A program made the position numbers and the translations under genes. From Verrucomicrobiales bacterium (lineage in GTDB: Bacteria > Verrucomicrobiota > Verrucomicrobiia > Verrucomicrobiales > DEV007): DNA of 64,000 bases. Below the pieces are notes generated by a model. It was given only the letters and a program-made list of their open reading frames with translations. It had not been told where the DNA came from and made no database searches. Of this stretch, positions 37,390 to 46,625 are shown piece by piece; the stretch's first letter is position 1; each line of letters begins with the position of its first letter. The stretch is taken from assembly GCA_029213195.1 (NCBI GenBank), contig JARGNI010000011.1:79479-143478 (forward strand), read 5' to 3'.

Positions 37390-39240
37390 ATGAATCGTAT
37401 CCGAATCACGCTTTTTCTCAGTCTTGCATTTCTCTCTCCCGCCCTGCACTCGCAGGATGGAGAACCGACCGCCATTCGCGTCACCCACGGCCCCATTCTC
37501 GGAAAGCCGACTTCCAGCTCCATGACGATCTGGGCTCGGACCAACAACGCCGGGCCGGTCACCATTTTCTACGGAAAAGACGAGGACAATCTCGACGAGG
37601 TCGCCCCAGTCCTCGAGACCTCGATCGAGAAGGACAACACCGGTCTCGTGACTCTCGACGGACTGGAGTCCAACACCCGCTATTTCTACCGGATCGAGGA
37701 CCACCAGTTGAGTGGCTCCTTCCGAACCATGCCCGACCCGGAGAAATTCAAGAACGCAGACTTCAATCCGGAAGGCCTCTTCAATTTCAGCTTCGAATTC
37801 GCCTGTGGCAACAATCAGCGGGGCGGAGGCGACAGCGCCGGCCCCCACCTCCCCGTCTTCGACATTCTCAATGAGGAATGGCGGGAGAAAGTGCACTTCG
37901 CGATTCTCAATGGAGACTGGCTCTACGAGGACCGGCGCGAATACCCCGCCTCTTCGTGGCTCCACCAAGTCGGCCTCGATGGAATGGAGGAAGCCCCTCG
38001 AGTCGTTCAGAAGGCGCCGACGATTGCTGGCGTCTGGGAGAACTACAAGATCTATCTCGAACGCGGCCGCAATCTCAGCGAATGGCATCGCCATGTCCCC
38101 ACCTTCTACACCGCCGACGATCACGAGCTGCTCAACGATATCTATGGAACCGGGGAAACCGGCTACGTGAATCGACGGGCCGTCTTTCGTGATATCGCGA
38201 CCCAGGCCTGGTTCGACTATCTCGCATGGGCGAATCCCGTCGAGCACGATACGAAGGCCTGGTTTGGCACCGGGAATTTCGAGGAGGGCAGCTCCATCCT
38301 CAAGGACCCCGAAGCCGACTTCACTAAGCTCGACCTCGAGCAGATGGCCAACCTCCATGTCCACTGGGGTACCGAAACCGCCGGAGTCAAGGACTCGGCT
38401 CTCGACTCGGAGTCCGGCGACCCGAACTCGGCAGTCTACGAGATCGTCGAAGTGATCAGTCCCACCGAGATCCGGATCTCGCCGGAAGCGAAAGCGACCG
38501 GTTCCCAGAACTACTCGATCGGGCGTCGCTGCTATGGGAAATTCTCGGTCTCCAACTGCGATTTCTTCATCCTCGACACCCGCTCTCACCGCGATCTGCA
38601 CGATGTCGACAACCCCGACAAGCCGGGTGCCTCGATGCTCGGAAAGCAGCAGTTCAACTGGCTCAAGAAAGGGGTCGCCGAGAGCAAGAGCGATTTCATT
38701 TTCATCGTTTCCTCCGTCAATTTCATGGTTCCCCATGTCGGGAGTGGGGGTGGTGCCGACAAGCAACTCACCCTGAAGAAGGACGATGCCTGGACCGTGT
38801 TTCTCGAAGAACGCGAGGAGCTCATCGATCTCTGCGATGGCCTCGACCAGCCTGTTTTCGTCCTCACGGGTGACCTTCACAACTCCTTCGCGATCCGAAT
38901 CACGGACAACGTTTTCGAGTTTGCGAGCGGACCTCACAACTCGATCAACCATGCCCCGATGAGGGATGAGGGGGGACGGCCCGCCAACGGTAAGTTCAAG
39001 TATGGCCCAAGGGAGTGCGAAATCCGCTGGTCGACCTATGCGATGGAAGACATCCCCCGCGAGAACCGCACCTTTCCGCACTTCTGCGTCGTTCGGATCA
39101 ACAACGTCTACAACAACCCGGTGGAGAAAGACGGAGAGCGCTGGGTCGCCTTTCCGCACCCCCAGGTCGTGTTCCAGTTTTACGATGCCATCACCGGGGA
39201 ATTCCGTTATTCCGAGACCATCGTGAAGGGGCTTCCCTGA
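37390..39240 (+). CDS. PhoD-like alkaline phosphatase
   Basis: The start MNRIRITLFLSLAF at 37390 gives a signal peptide; an ATG at 37375 is an alternative. The ~616-aa protein has an N-terminal fibronectin-like domain (about 25-120: ITHGPILGKPTSSSMTIWAR) and a PhoD metallophosphatase domain with LNGDWLYED, YTADDHELLNDIYG, LDTRSHRD and VLTGDLHNS as metal-site segments. It would release phosphate from phosphoesters outside the cytoplasm; PhoD enzymes use Fe/Ca. A clear terminator follows the gene. The pst genes are nearby but separated by the cyclase gene. Confidence 0.88.
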   Translation: MNRIRITLFLSLAFLSPALHSQDGEPTAIRVTHGPILGKPTSSSMTIWARTNNAGPVTIFYGKDEDNLDEVAPVLETSIEKDNTGLVTLDGLESNTRYFYRIEDHQLSGSFRTMPDPEKFKNADFNPEGLFNFSFEFACGNNQRGGGDSAGPHLPVFDILNEEWREKVHFAILNGDWLYEDRREYPASSWLHQVGLDGMEEAPRVVQKAPTIAGVWENYKIYLERGRNLSEWHRHVPTFYTADDHELLNDIYGTGETGYVNRRAVFRDIATQAWFDYLAWANPVEHDTKAWFGTGNFEEGSSILKDPEADFTKLDLEQMANLHVHWGTETAGVKDSALDSESGDPNSAVYEIVEVISPTEIRISPEAKATGSQNYSIGRRCYGKFSVSNCDFFILDTRSHRDLHDVDNPDKPGASMLGKQQFNWLKKGVAESKSDFIFIVSSVNFMVPHVGSGGGADKQLTLKKDDAWTVFLEEREELIDLCDGLDQPVFVLTGDLHNSFAIRITDNVFEFASGPHNSINHAPMRDEGGRPANGKFKYGPRECEIRWSTYAMEDIPRENRTFPHFCVVRINNVYNNPVEKDGERWVAFPHPQVVFQFYDAITGEFRYSETIVKGLP

Positions 39241-39264
39241 TCTTCATCTCGCCGGCAGAAAAAG

Positions 39265-39292
39265 GAGCTGATTGAGATCAATCGGCTCTTTT
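39265..39292 (+). terminator. Rho-independent terminator after the phoD-like gene
   Basis: GAGCTGATTG (39265-39274) pairs with CAATCGGCTC (39279-39288), one G-T wobble, 4-base loop, followed by TTTT. It lies 25 bases after the stop of the phosphatase gene. Confidence 0.8.
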
Positions 39293-39335
39293 CCTGCTTG
39301 TAGAATTTGGGCAAAACGAGTTCACTACTCGCATC

Positions 39336-40244
39336 TTGACCGGAAAACTTAAACGAAGCGACAGCGGCGAGGAAGTCGAACTGCAGGCCGTATCCATCAT
39401 CGGTCGCAGCTCGGAGTGCGAGGTCATTCTGCCTGACCCTCGAGTTTCTCAACGTCACGCCATGATCCTAAAGCAGGACGGGGGATTCTACCTCTTCGAC
39501 CTGGGAAGTTTCAATGGGAGCTATCTCAACGGCTCCCGCGTGACTGCCACTCGTCAACTCTCCACCGGTGACGTCCTGACCTTTGCCGAGCACGACTTCA
39601 CCTTTCAGCAGACGGGGGGAGAGGTTTCGGGCGAAGACCTCGACAATTTCGGAGGCTCCACGATTGCCCTGATCCGATCCACCCCGGTCATCATCCTCGT
39701 CAGCGACATCATGGGTTTCACGACCCTCTCCGAAGAAGTCGAAGCCGATGACCTGGCCCAGATCATCGGGAGCTGGTACTCGGACTGCGAGCGCATCCTT
39801 TCCGAAGAAGGCGGCACGGTGGACAAGTTCATCGGCGACTCCGTCCTCGCCTACTGGACCAAGGTCGACGATTCCACCTTGATGTCGGCCGTTCGCACGG
39901 CCCAGAAGCTACTCACCAGCTGCGAGAAAATTTACCAGAGTCGCCCCGATGTCTTCAACTCGATCGATCGCCCCTTCGAGATCGGCGTCGCGATTCACAC
40001 CGGAAAGGTTGCCTACGGCGGCATGAGCCAGGGGGAATTCACCCTCGTGGGCGATCCAGTCAACCTGACTTTCCGCTTGGAAAACCTGACGAGAAACTTT
40101 GAAGAGAACGTACTTCTTTCAGGCGACTTCGCCCGAATGGTCCCCGACCTGAAACCTCACCTCAAAAGCCTGGGCGTGCACAAGGTCAAAGGCCGAGCCC
40201 AGGGAGTTGAGGTCGTGGCAATGGCATCATTCCCGGAGGAATAG
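39336..40244 (+). CDS. FHA domain fused to a class III nucleotide cyclase
   Basis: A 302-aa soluble protein. The start is a TTG at 39336, because no ATG is in frame upstream and the FHA fold begins at once. FHA domain about 1-95: GRSSECEVILPD, VSQRHA and GSFNGSYLNG hold the phosphothreonine-binding Arg, Ser, His and Asn. The cyclase homology domain covers about 115-300: metal Asp in SDIMGFTTLSE (D124) and DKFIGD (D168), substrate Lys K164, T236 in the FTLVGD position, and N243 and R247 in DPVNLTFRLE. All catalytic positions are filled, so it should make cAMP (less likely cGMP). The FHA part implies control by a Thr kinase; none is in the window. Confidence 0.88.
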   Translation: MTGKLKRSDSGEEVELQAVSIIGRSSECEVILPDPRVSQRHAMILKQDGGFYLFDLGSFNGSYLNGSRVTATRQLSTGDVLTFAEHDFTFQQTGGEVSGEDLDNFGGSTIALIRSTPVIILVSDIMGFTTLSEEVEADDLAQIIGSWYSDCERILSEEGGTVDKFIGDSVLAYWTKVDDSTLMSAVRTAQKLLTSCEKIYQSRPDVFNSIDRPFEIGVAIHTGKVAYGGMSQGEFTLVGDPVNLTFRLENLTRNFEENVLLSGDFARMVPDLKPHLKSLGVHKVKGRAQGVEVVAMASFPEE

Positions 40245-40288
40245 AGAGCCACGCCTACGAAACCAGCCCTCACAGGAGGGGCTCCCCG

Positions 40289-41140
40289 CTATCCGAAACG
40301 GCCGGAGATATAGTCCTCGGTCTCCTTCTCGGAAGGATTGTTGAAGATCTTGGTCGTCTCGTCCATTTCGATCAAATTGCCGAGATAGAAATAGGCCGTG
40401 CGATCCGAGACCCGTGTCGCCTGCTGCATGTTGTGCGTCACGATGACGATCGTGAACTCATTCTTCAATTCGGTGATCAGTTCCTCAATGATGGTCGTCG
40501 AAATGGGATCGAGGGCTGAACAGGGCTCGTCCATAAGCACGATCTTGGGCTGCACAGCAATGGTCCGCGCGATACAGAGGCGCTGCTGCTGCCCACCGGA
40601 AAGTCCGAGTCCGCTGGAATCGAGGCGATCTTTCACCTCTTCCCAGAGACCGGCCAGTTTCAGGCTGCGCTCGACGGCTTCATCGAGGGTTGACTTCTTG
40701 TTCACTCCCTGGATGCGAAGACCGAACGCAACATTCTCGTAGATGCTTTTTGGAAACGGATTGTACTTCTGGAAGACCATCCCGACGTGCTTTCGCAGCT
40801 CGATGACGTCAACCTCCGGGTCATAAATGTCCGTTCCGAGGATCCGGATTTCCCCTTTCGTAATCTCTGCAGTCGGAATGAGGTCATTCATCCGGTTGAG
40901 GCAGCGAAGCAGGGTCGATTTTCCGCAACCGGAAGGCCCGATGAAAGCAGTCACTTCTCCCTTGTTGATCTCCATCGAAATATCGCGAAGAACTTCTTTG
41001 CCTTTCACATAGGAGAAGTTCACATCATCAACCTCGATGACCACCTGAGGTGGCCCCTCATCCAGAACAGATGACTGAACTGGGCTCTGCTCCGGTGAAA
41101 GCGCTTCCTCCTTCTCTTTGTCCGACATAGTTGTGCTCAT
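40289..41140 (-). CDS. pstB: Phosphate ABC transporter ATP-binding protein
   Basis: The ATG at 41140 ([12 protein letters not shown]) is preferred over a TTG at 41158. The 283-aa ATPase energises high-affinity phosphate import with PstA and PstC. Walker A is GPSGCGKS, the signature is LSGGQQQR, Walker B is IVLMDEP followed by CSALDP, and the His switch is VTHNMQQA. The PstB hallmark [10 protein letters not shown] is present. A non-conserved acidic N-terminal extension of about 30 residues precedes the ABC fold. It is the last gene of pstSCAB; no phoU follows, the next gene being convergent. Confidence 0.95.
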   Translation of the reverse strand: MSTTMSDKEKEEALSPEQSPVQSSVLDEGPPQVVIEVDDVNFSYVKGKEVLRDISMEINKGEVTAFIGPSGCGKSTLLRCLNRMNDLIPTAEITKGEIRILGTDIYDPEVDVIELRKHVGMVFQKYNPFPKSIYENVAFGLRIQGVNKKSTLDEAVERSLKLAGLWEEVKDRLDSSGLGLSGGQQQRLCIARTIAVQPKIVLMDEPCSALDPISTTIIEELITELKNEFTIVIVTHNMQQATRVSDRTAYFYLGNLIEMDETTKIFNNPSEKETEDYISGRFG

Positions 41141-41198
41141 TATAGGAATTCTCTTCAAACTCGTGTTTCGAAAGTCGCGGATCGCCGCGGAAAAATCA

Positions 41199-42359
41199 TC
41201 ACCATTTGACCCTCTTGCGGTAGTGAATTCTCAGGAAAACTGACAGGGCCGCCAGGCTCATGACCAGGACCATGAAAACGAAGACCGATCCGTATTGCAT
41301 CGGCTTGGTGTATTCTGACTGCGGGATCCTGGCAGCAACGGTGTAGATGTGATACGGCATCGCCTGCACAGACTGGGAAAAGAATCCGCCAAGGGAATTC
41401 ACATCCTGCCACGGCAACTTGTCCTTGTGAGCCAAAGCGGCAGTAAACATGATGGGAGCCGTTTCCCCAGCGACTCGGGTAATACCGAGGACAGAGGCGG
41501 TCAACATCCCAGGGAAAGCGTAGGGGAGAACCGACTTGGAAATCGATTGCCACTTCGTTGCTCCCAGAGCCAACGAAGCTTCACGGAAGCCCATCGGAAT
41601 CGCTTTCAAAGACTCCTCACAGGCAGCGATAATCACCGGCAGAACCATTACCGCGAGGGTAAATCCACCCGCCATCATACAGGTGCCCCACCCTTCGAAG
41701 GAAAGGTGGTTCCCGCCACCCAATGGAATCACAAAGAAGGAACGTTCCAACGGAGTTTCTGTAAAAACAGGCACAAAGAGACAGAAAAACATCAGGCCAA
41801 ACAGACCAAAAACGATCGAAGGCACCCCGGCGAGGTTCATGATCGCCAGACGCACCCCGTCCATGAATCGCCCTTTCGAGGAATACTCGTTCAGGTAGAT
41901 CGACGTAGTCAGGCCGACAAAAAGCGCCACGACGATACAAATAAGCGTCAGCAAGGCGGTCCCAACCAGCGGACCAAAAATTCCACCACCCGAATAGGCA
42001 TGAGAGTGCTCTTCGACAATCGGCCGGTCTGGATTATCCCGTCTCCACTGGGAGTAATCACTGAAATCCATCTTGAAATACTCACCATCCTCCGTCTCCC
42101 AGGTCATGAGGGTCTGAGGACTCTCGGTGAAGAAGTCGGTGTTGATGAAAGGAGGTGATGACTGGAATACAGTCGGGGCCCCTTTGCTGATGATATCGAT
42201 GAAGATATAGGCCGCACAGAGCAGGATGAAATAGGTCCCAGCTCGGAGGACAATCGATACCACCTTATCTCGGCGCCCCACAGCCGTAGCCTTCTTGGCA
42301 AATGGATTCTCCGTTTTCAGGAGAGGATCGTCGGTTACCTGGTCGTGCATGTCGTTCAA
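41199..42359 (-). CDS. pstA: Phosphate ABC transporter permease PstA
   Basis: A 386-aa inner-membrane permease with six predicted transmembrane segments. The ABC-permease coupling loop is seen in [30 protein letters not shown]. Between TM1 (about 37-58) and TM2 lies a periplasmic stretch of roughly 75 residues (about 60-135), longer than in typical PstA of about 290 aa. It is 58 bases upstream of the pstB start and 18 bases downstream of pstC. Confidence 0.93.
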   Translation of the reverse strand: MNDMHDQVTDDPLLKTENPFAKKATAVGRRDKVVSIVLRAGTYFILLCAAYIFIDIISKGAPTVFQSSPPFINTDFFTESPQTLMTWETEDGEYFKMDFSDYSQWRRDNPDRPIVEEHSHAYSGGGIFGPLVGTALLTLICIVVALFVGLTTSIYLNEYSSKGRFMDGVRLAIMNLAGVPSIVFGLFGLMFFCLFVPVFTETPLERSFFVIPLGGGNHLSFEGWGTCMMAGGFTLAVMVLPVIIAACEESLKAIPMGFREASLALGATKWQSISKSVLPYAFPGMLTASVLGITRVAGETAPIMFTAALAHKDKLPWQDVNSLGGFFSQSVQAMPYHIYTVAARIPQSEYTKPMQYGSVFVFMVLVMSLAALSVFLRIHYRKRVKW

Positions 42360-42377
42360 AGAGAAAGCCTGATTCGA

Positions 42378-44468
42378 TTAGATCTTGCTGAGCTTCTTAA
42401 GCACTTTCTGTGCCGCGAAATTCACAAGAAGAGAAATACAGAAGAGAACCATTCCAACCATGAACAAGGCTCTCCAGTGGAGGGATCCTTGATCCACCTC
42501 CCCCAACTCCTGGGCAATGATCCCCGTCATGGTGTGAGCAGGTTGAGCAATCACCCCGAGCCCTTCCGTAAAATCCGGTATCTTGATTTTATTTCCGGCC
42601 ACGAGGAGAACCACCATAGTCTCCCCAATGATCCGGCCAAACCCCAAGAGGATCGCCGCGAGGACACCCGAGACTGCGGTGGGGACAACCACTCGGAAGA
42701 CCGTCTGCAACTTACTGGCCCCCATCGCGAGCGAATTCTCGGTAAAAGCCTGGGGCACGTTGTTCAAGGCGTCTTCAGTAAGAGTGAAAATCGTCGGGAT
42801 CGCCATGAAGGCCAGGAGAAGGCCCGCGTTCAAGATCGTAAGTCGCTCCGCCATGGGAAATCCGGGCACCCATTGCAACCACTCCACCTGGCTGACAGCT
42901 CGGAGCGTTTCTCCAAACACGAGAATACCGAAGAACCCGAGGACCACCGAAGGGATCGCCTCAATAAACTCAATGGCAGGCTTGATGAAATTCTGCTCTC
43001 GATGAGGAGCCAGTTGATTCACATAGATGGCAGCCGAGACCGCAAAGGGAACGGCAACCGTCAGCGCGATGATCGAGATCAGGAATGAACCGGTAAAGAT
43101 CGGCAGAATGCCGTAAAAATCATGCCAGGAACTATTCGATATCCAGTTCCTACCAAACAGGAAGGCGGTAACGGATTCAGGAACCGTGATTGGCTTGTCA
43201 TGCCGCCACTCCTTGATTTCTTCGCGGTTCTTCGAGACCGTGTTCTCAAATCTCTCATAGAAAACCGCAGCACGGTCTAGATTTTCCTTCGCACTCTTGG
43301 TCTGGACCTCTTTCTTGCTAGGGATCTGGGCATAAAGTTGAGCCATTTCCACTTCGATAGGCGCAATCAATTCCGCATGCTTGCCAAGCGACTCGTAGAA
43401 GGGCTGATTCAGGGCAGCGTAATCGGGCTCCTTGATCACGACTTTTTCTGCTTCAGCAGCCATTCTCTGGCGTTCTTCCTCAGTCGCAGCATTCTGAGCG
43501 CCTTTCTCCCACGCTTCCTTCCTCCCTGCCGCGGTGGAAAAGCTGACGATTTCAGACTTGTTCTTCGAGGCGATGCTGCGCAACTCGGACTGAAAGGACT
43601 TCAACGGACGAATCGAAGCCTGCATCGCCTTGACCGTATCTTTGAAATCGCTCAGTTCCTCTGCCGCCTTTGCCTTCTTTTCTTTCGAAACAGCCTTCAG
43701 CCCGGTAATATACTCAGGCTCGTCGTCAATTTCAGGTGAAGCGCTCAGGAGGACAGCCTCTCTGAGCTTTGCCTTTGATTCCGCAGGCGGCTCTTCGGCG
43801 CCGACGCCCATATTCCAGACTTCTTCGGAATCGATGACCAGGTCGACTTCCTTCTTCAGCTTCTCGCGCAATTCTTCGACCCGAGTGGTAAGCTGACTCT
43901 GCTCGGAGGACAGGCTTTCAATTTCTTGATTCAACTCCTGCTGCTTCGCCGCAAAATCTTCAGCCTCGGGATCAAGTTCTTCCAGGTCCTCCTTCGCATC
44001 ACTGAGATCGTCTTCGACGTCTTCCAATCGATCCAGGTCTCGCTCGAATCGCCCCCAGGTCTTTGCCGTGACATTTTCCAGATTCGCCATCAGCGCCCGG
44101 TAAGCGCGCAGAATGGTGTCTTCCGTTTTCGCAGTCCGATTGACCTCTGCAAAGTAGGCAATGTTGAGACTGCTGTAGAGATTGGTATGAGCTTTGATCT
44201 CATCGGAAGCAAAGTCCACATACTCCTGACCCGACTGACGATAGGCCTTGAGATCGTGGTGATGATCCGGAAAGAACATGAAGGCTTCCCGAGCGAGGAA
44301 CACGCAGATCAGGACGAGAACGACAATGGCCACACTTGCATTCCCCCCAAAGAAAATGCGGATCAGATCCTGCTTGCTCAATCCGAGAATCTTGAAGCCT
44401 CGATTACGAAACTGCCCGGATTCTTCGGCGCTGGAGCCATCGGCTTCCTTATTCTCGGAACTACTCAT
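42378..44468 (-). CDS. pstC: Phosphate permease PstC with a large periplasmic insertion
   Basis: A 696-aa protein against about 310-330 for usual PstC. TM1 is at about 35-62. Then come some 370 residues before the permease core: a coiled-coil-rich, Glu/Lys/Gln-rich region (about 130-215, for example AAKQQELNQEIESLSSEQ), a second helical region (about 260-350) and a helical stretch before TM2. The permease core (about 440-696) is normal, with AMGASKLQTVFRVVVPTA and GFGRIIGETMVVLLVAG. The insertion is periplasmic by topology and may contact PstS or the envelope; this is inference. A candidate Pho box lies 80-100 bases upstream. Confidence 0.92.
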   Translation of the reverse strand: MSSSENKEADGSSAEESGQFRNRGFKILGLSKQDLIRIFFGGNASVAIVVLVLICVFLAREAFMFFPDHHHDLKAYRQSGQEYVDFASDEIKAHTNLYSSLNIAYFAEVNRTAKTEDTILRAYRALMANLENVTAKTWGRFERDLDRLEDVEDDLSDAKEDLEELDPEAEDFAAKQQELNQEIESLSSEQSQLTTRVEELREKLKKEVDLVIDSEEVWNMGVGAEEPPAESKAKLREAVLLSASPEIDDEPEYITGLKAVSKEKKAKAAEELSDFKDTVKAMQASIRPLKSFQSELRSIASKNKSEIVSFSTAAGRKEAWEKGAQNAATEEERQRMAAEAEKVVIKEPDYAALNQPFYESLGKHAELIAPIEVEMAQLYAQIPSKKEVQTKSAKENLDRAAVFYERFENTVSKNREEIKEWRHDKPITVPESVTAFLFGRNWISNSSWHDFYGILPIFTGSFLISIIALTVAVPFAVSAAIYVNQLAPHREQNFIKPAIEFIEAIPSVVLGFFGILVFGETLRAVSQVEWLQWVPGFPMAERLTILNAGLLLAFMAIPTIFTLTEDALNNVPQAFTENSLAMGASKLQTVFRVVVPTAVSGVLAAILLGFGRIIGETMVVLLVAGNKIKIPDFTEGLGVIAQPAHTMTGIIAQELGEVDQGSLHWRALFMVGMVLFCISLLVNFAAQKVLKKLSKI

Positions 44469-44548
44469 TCAATCTGATTGTAATCGTGTAAACGCTTTTT
44501 ACAGCGATGCTACCAGAGACGCAATCATTCCCCTTGTCCTTCTGCAAA

Positions 44549-44568
44549 CCGTGACAATTCAGTCACTG
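44549..44568 (-). promoter_or_regulatory. Candidate Pho box upstream of pstC
   Basis: Read on the minus strand the segment is CAGTGACTGAATTGTCACGG. Its second half, TTGTCACGG, equals the second half of the E. coli phoA box, and 14 of 20 positions agree with that site overall. It lies 81 bases before the pstC start and downstream of the pstS terminator. No PhoB gene is in the window. Confidence 0.35.
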
Positions 44569-44631
44569 GGTCAAATCGGCTCACTCAATCCAGTCGCCAC
44601 AAAACCTTCGAAAAATACGGAAATTGATACG

Positions 44632-44664
44632 AAAAAGGGCCCGGCGGAACCGCCGAGCCCTTTT
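44632..44664 (-). terminator. Terminator between pstS and pstC
   Basis: A GC-rich hairpin (44637-44660, arms of 11 bases with one mismatch, tiny loop) is flanked by AAAAA on the left and TTTT on the right. On the minus strand it ends in TTTTT about 40 bases after the pstS stop. It would let pstS be made in excess over pstCAB. It can work in both directions. Confidence 0.85.
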
Positions 44665-44703
44665 CAAATTTAGAAATCCTCTTCGAAAGGAAGAAGGGAA
44701 TCC

Positions 44704-45513
44704 TTAGTTCGCAGGAATGAACCCGACGCGCTCAACGATCTCAGCAGCCTTCTCGTCGGTGGTTGCCCACGCGAGGAACTTGGCTCCAGCTTCGGAAAGC
44801 TTGCCCTTCACGGTGTAGTAGTGAAGAGAGCGAGCGATGGGGTAGTCAGCAGCGCTCTCAGGCTCACAAGCGACATCGTCGACCTTAACCGTCTTGATTC
44901 CGTCCTTCTCAGTGTAAGCAAGACCGACGTATCCGATTCCGTTTGCGTTCTTGGCAACTTCCTCAGCGATCTGCTCGTTTCCAGCCATCTTCTGAGTGTC
45001 AGCACCGTAGTCACGCTTGTTCATCGCCATTCCCTGGAACGACTTGTAAGTTCCGGAAGAAGTGTTGCGAGTGTAAACGGAAATAGGACCAGCGTCTCCG
45101 CCAACCTCAGACCAGTCGGTGATGTCTCCGGTGAAGATTCCCTCGACCTGCTCGAGAGTAAGTGCTTCAACACCGTTCTTCTCGTTCACGATCACTCCGA
45201 TCATGTCGTAAGCACCGGTCCAGTCCTTGATCTCCATGCCCTTGGCAGTGAAGGTCTCGACTTCGGAGTCCTTGATGTTCCGGCTGGACATTCCGATTCC
45301 AGCAGGATCAGCCTGAAGGTGAGTGAAAGCGGTGGAAGATCCCTCAGCAGCGATCTCGAAGTTAACTTCGTTTCCAGCTTCCTTGTAAGCCTCAGCAAGC
45401 TGAGGAACCATCTTGGCACCGAGGGTGTCGGATCCCTTGATGACGATTTTGTCTTCTGCGTTGGCTCCCAAAGCGAGGGTAGCGGCAGCGAAAATAGCGA
45501 GTGTTTTTTTCAT
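44704..45513 (-). CDS. pstS: Phosphate-binding protein PstS
   Basis: The start at 45513 (MKKTLAIFAAATLALGANAED) gives a clear signal peptide; the upstream extension to 45564 does not. The 269-aa periplasmic protein binds phosphate through segments such as IKGSDTLGAKM, AAEGSSTAF, GMSSRNIKDSE and TRNTSSGTYKSF. It has the compact form typical of PstS. Codon use is strongly biased (mostly C-ending, few rare codons), as expected for a highly made protein. A strong terminator follows, separating it from pstCAB. Confidence 0.95.
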   Translation of the reverse strand: MKKTLAIFAAATLALGANAEDKIVIKGSDTLGAKMVPQLAEAYKEAGNEVNFEIAAEGSSTAFTHLQADPAGIGMSSRNIKDSEVETFTAKGMEIKDWTGAYDMIGVIVNEKNGVEALTLEQVEGIFTGDITDWSEVGGDAGPISVYTRNTSSGTYKSFQGMAMNKRDYGADTQKMAGNEQIAEEVAKNANGIGYVGLAYTEKDGIKTVKVDDVACEPESAADYPIARSLHYYTVKGKLSEAGAKFLAWATTDEKAAEIVERVGFIPAN

Positions 45514-45724
45514 CTTTGTTGGTTCAGAGTTGGTTTGTGTTGTTTGGTCGACAATTTTCGACACGGCTGAAAGTGAACGCCCGCGCTGTTTTCCTCAAAC
45601 AGCCACGCGTTTCAATCCTGTCACACAAACTGGATCTCGAACCTGCACCCAAGAGGGTTCGGCGAACGCCCTAACCCTATGAAATCCTGAGAGTTGGAGA
45701 ATCCGGAAACCCGAAACTTATCGG

Positions 45725-46510
45725 TCACTCGACCGAACGTACGAGATAGCCTCCGGACTTTTCATCGGCCTCCAACTTGACCAGTCCCCGCTCTCTCGCC
45801 TCTTCGAGAACGGAGTTGAATCCTCGAAATCCGTAGTAGCTCTCGTTGAATCCCGGGTTCTTGCGCTTGATGGCCTGCTTGATCATCGACCCCCAGACAA
45901 GATCGTCATCGCCTCTCGTGTCCTGCATCGTCTCGAGAGTTTCCAGCACGAGATCGACCGCCTCATCCTGCTTTTCCGAGCCGGGCTTTTTCGGCGCCGA
46001 CTTGCGAGCCACCGGCTTCTTGCGCTGGGGTTTCTTGCGAACCAAATCGTCGTAGAAGAGAAACTCGTCGCAATTGGCGACGAAGAGATCGGAGGTGGAC
46101 TGCTTCACCCCGACCCCGATCACCACCTTGTTGTTCTCGCGGAGCTTGCTGACAAGGGGGGAAAAGTCGGAATCCCCACTGATCATGACGAAAGTGTCGA
46201 TGTGTGGCTTCGTGTAGGCCAGATCGAGGGCATCGACGACCATGCGGATGTCGGCCGAATTTTTCCCCGATTGGCGAAGATGAGGAATATCGATGAGTTC
46301 GAAATTCGCCTCGTGCATGTCGCGCTTGAACTTCGCGTAGCGGCTCCAGTCGCAGTAGGCCTTTCTCACGACGACGTTCCCTTTGACGAGGACCCGCTCC
46401 ATGACCTTGGAGATATCGAAGCGATCGTATTTTGCCTGCTCCGCTCCGATCGCAACGTTCTCGAAATCGGCAAAAATGGCCATGTTGGAAATGGTGTGAT
46501 CGTGAGACAT
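45725..46510 (-). CDS. NYN-domain RNase with LOTUS/OST-HTH domain
   Basis: A 261-aa LabA-like protein. The NYN (PIN-like) nuclease fold covers about 8-160 and keeps all acidic residues: FADFENVAIG, NSADIRMVVDALD and ISGDSDFSPL. A basic linker (about 165-188, RKKPQRKKPVARKS) leads to a C-terminal OST-HTH/LOTUS domain (about 190-258, GSMIKQAIKRKNPGF...SGGYLVRS), which binds RNA. It probably cuts or surveys RNA in the cytoplasm; the target is unknown. It stands alone, divergent from the YugP-like gene. Confidence 0.88.
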   Translation of the reverse strand: MSHDHTISNMAIFADFENVAIGAEQAKYDRFDISKVMERVLVKGNVVVRKAYCDWSRYAKFKRDMHEANFELIDIPHLRQSGKNSADIRMVVDALDLAYTKPHIDTFVMISGDSDFSPLVSKLRENNKVVIGVGVKQSTSDLFVANCDEFLFYDDLVRKKPQRKKPVARKSAPKKPGSEKQDEAVDLVLETLETMQDTRGDDDLVWGSMIKQAIKRKNPGFNESYYGFRGFNSVLEEARERGLVKLEADEKSGGYLVRSVE

Positions 46511-46625
46511 GATTACGGGTCACCTCGGATCGAGTTTTCTGCAACGAGGGATCCGAAAACCCACGGAATCGCGCGAGCTTCATCCTGTCGATTGCCGGAG
46601 AGGAAAGCCCATGCGATGATACCAC

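Noticed and set aside
37360..39159. 599-codon open frame antisense to the PhoD-like gene
   Set aside because: It mirrors the codon bias of the phosphatase gene; the product has no known motifs, and the plus-strand protein has clear metal-site motifs.
45540..45565. TGTCG direct repeats upstream of pstS as a Pho box
   Set aside because: The period is 10 and not 11 bases and the sequence departs from TGTCA; not convincing.
45600..45700. tRNA-like GGTTCGAGATCC upstream of pstS (minus strand)
   Set aside because: The T-stem does not pair and no acceptor or anticodon arms can be drawn.
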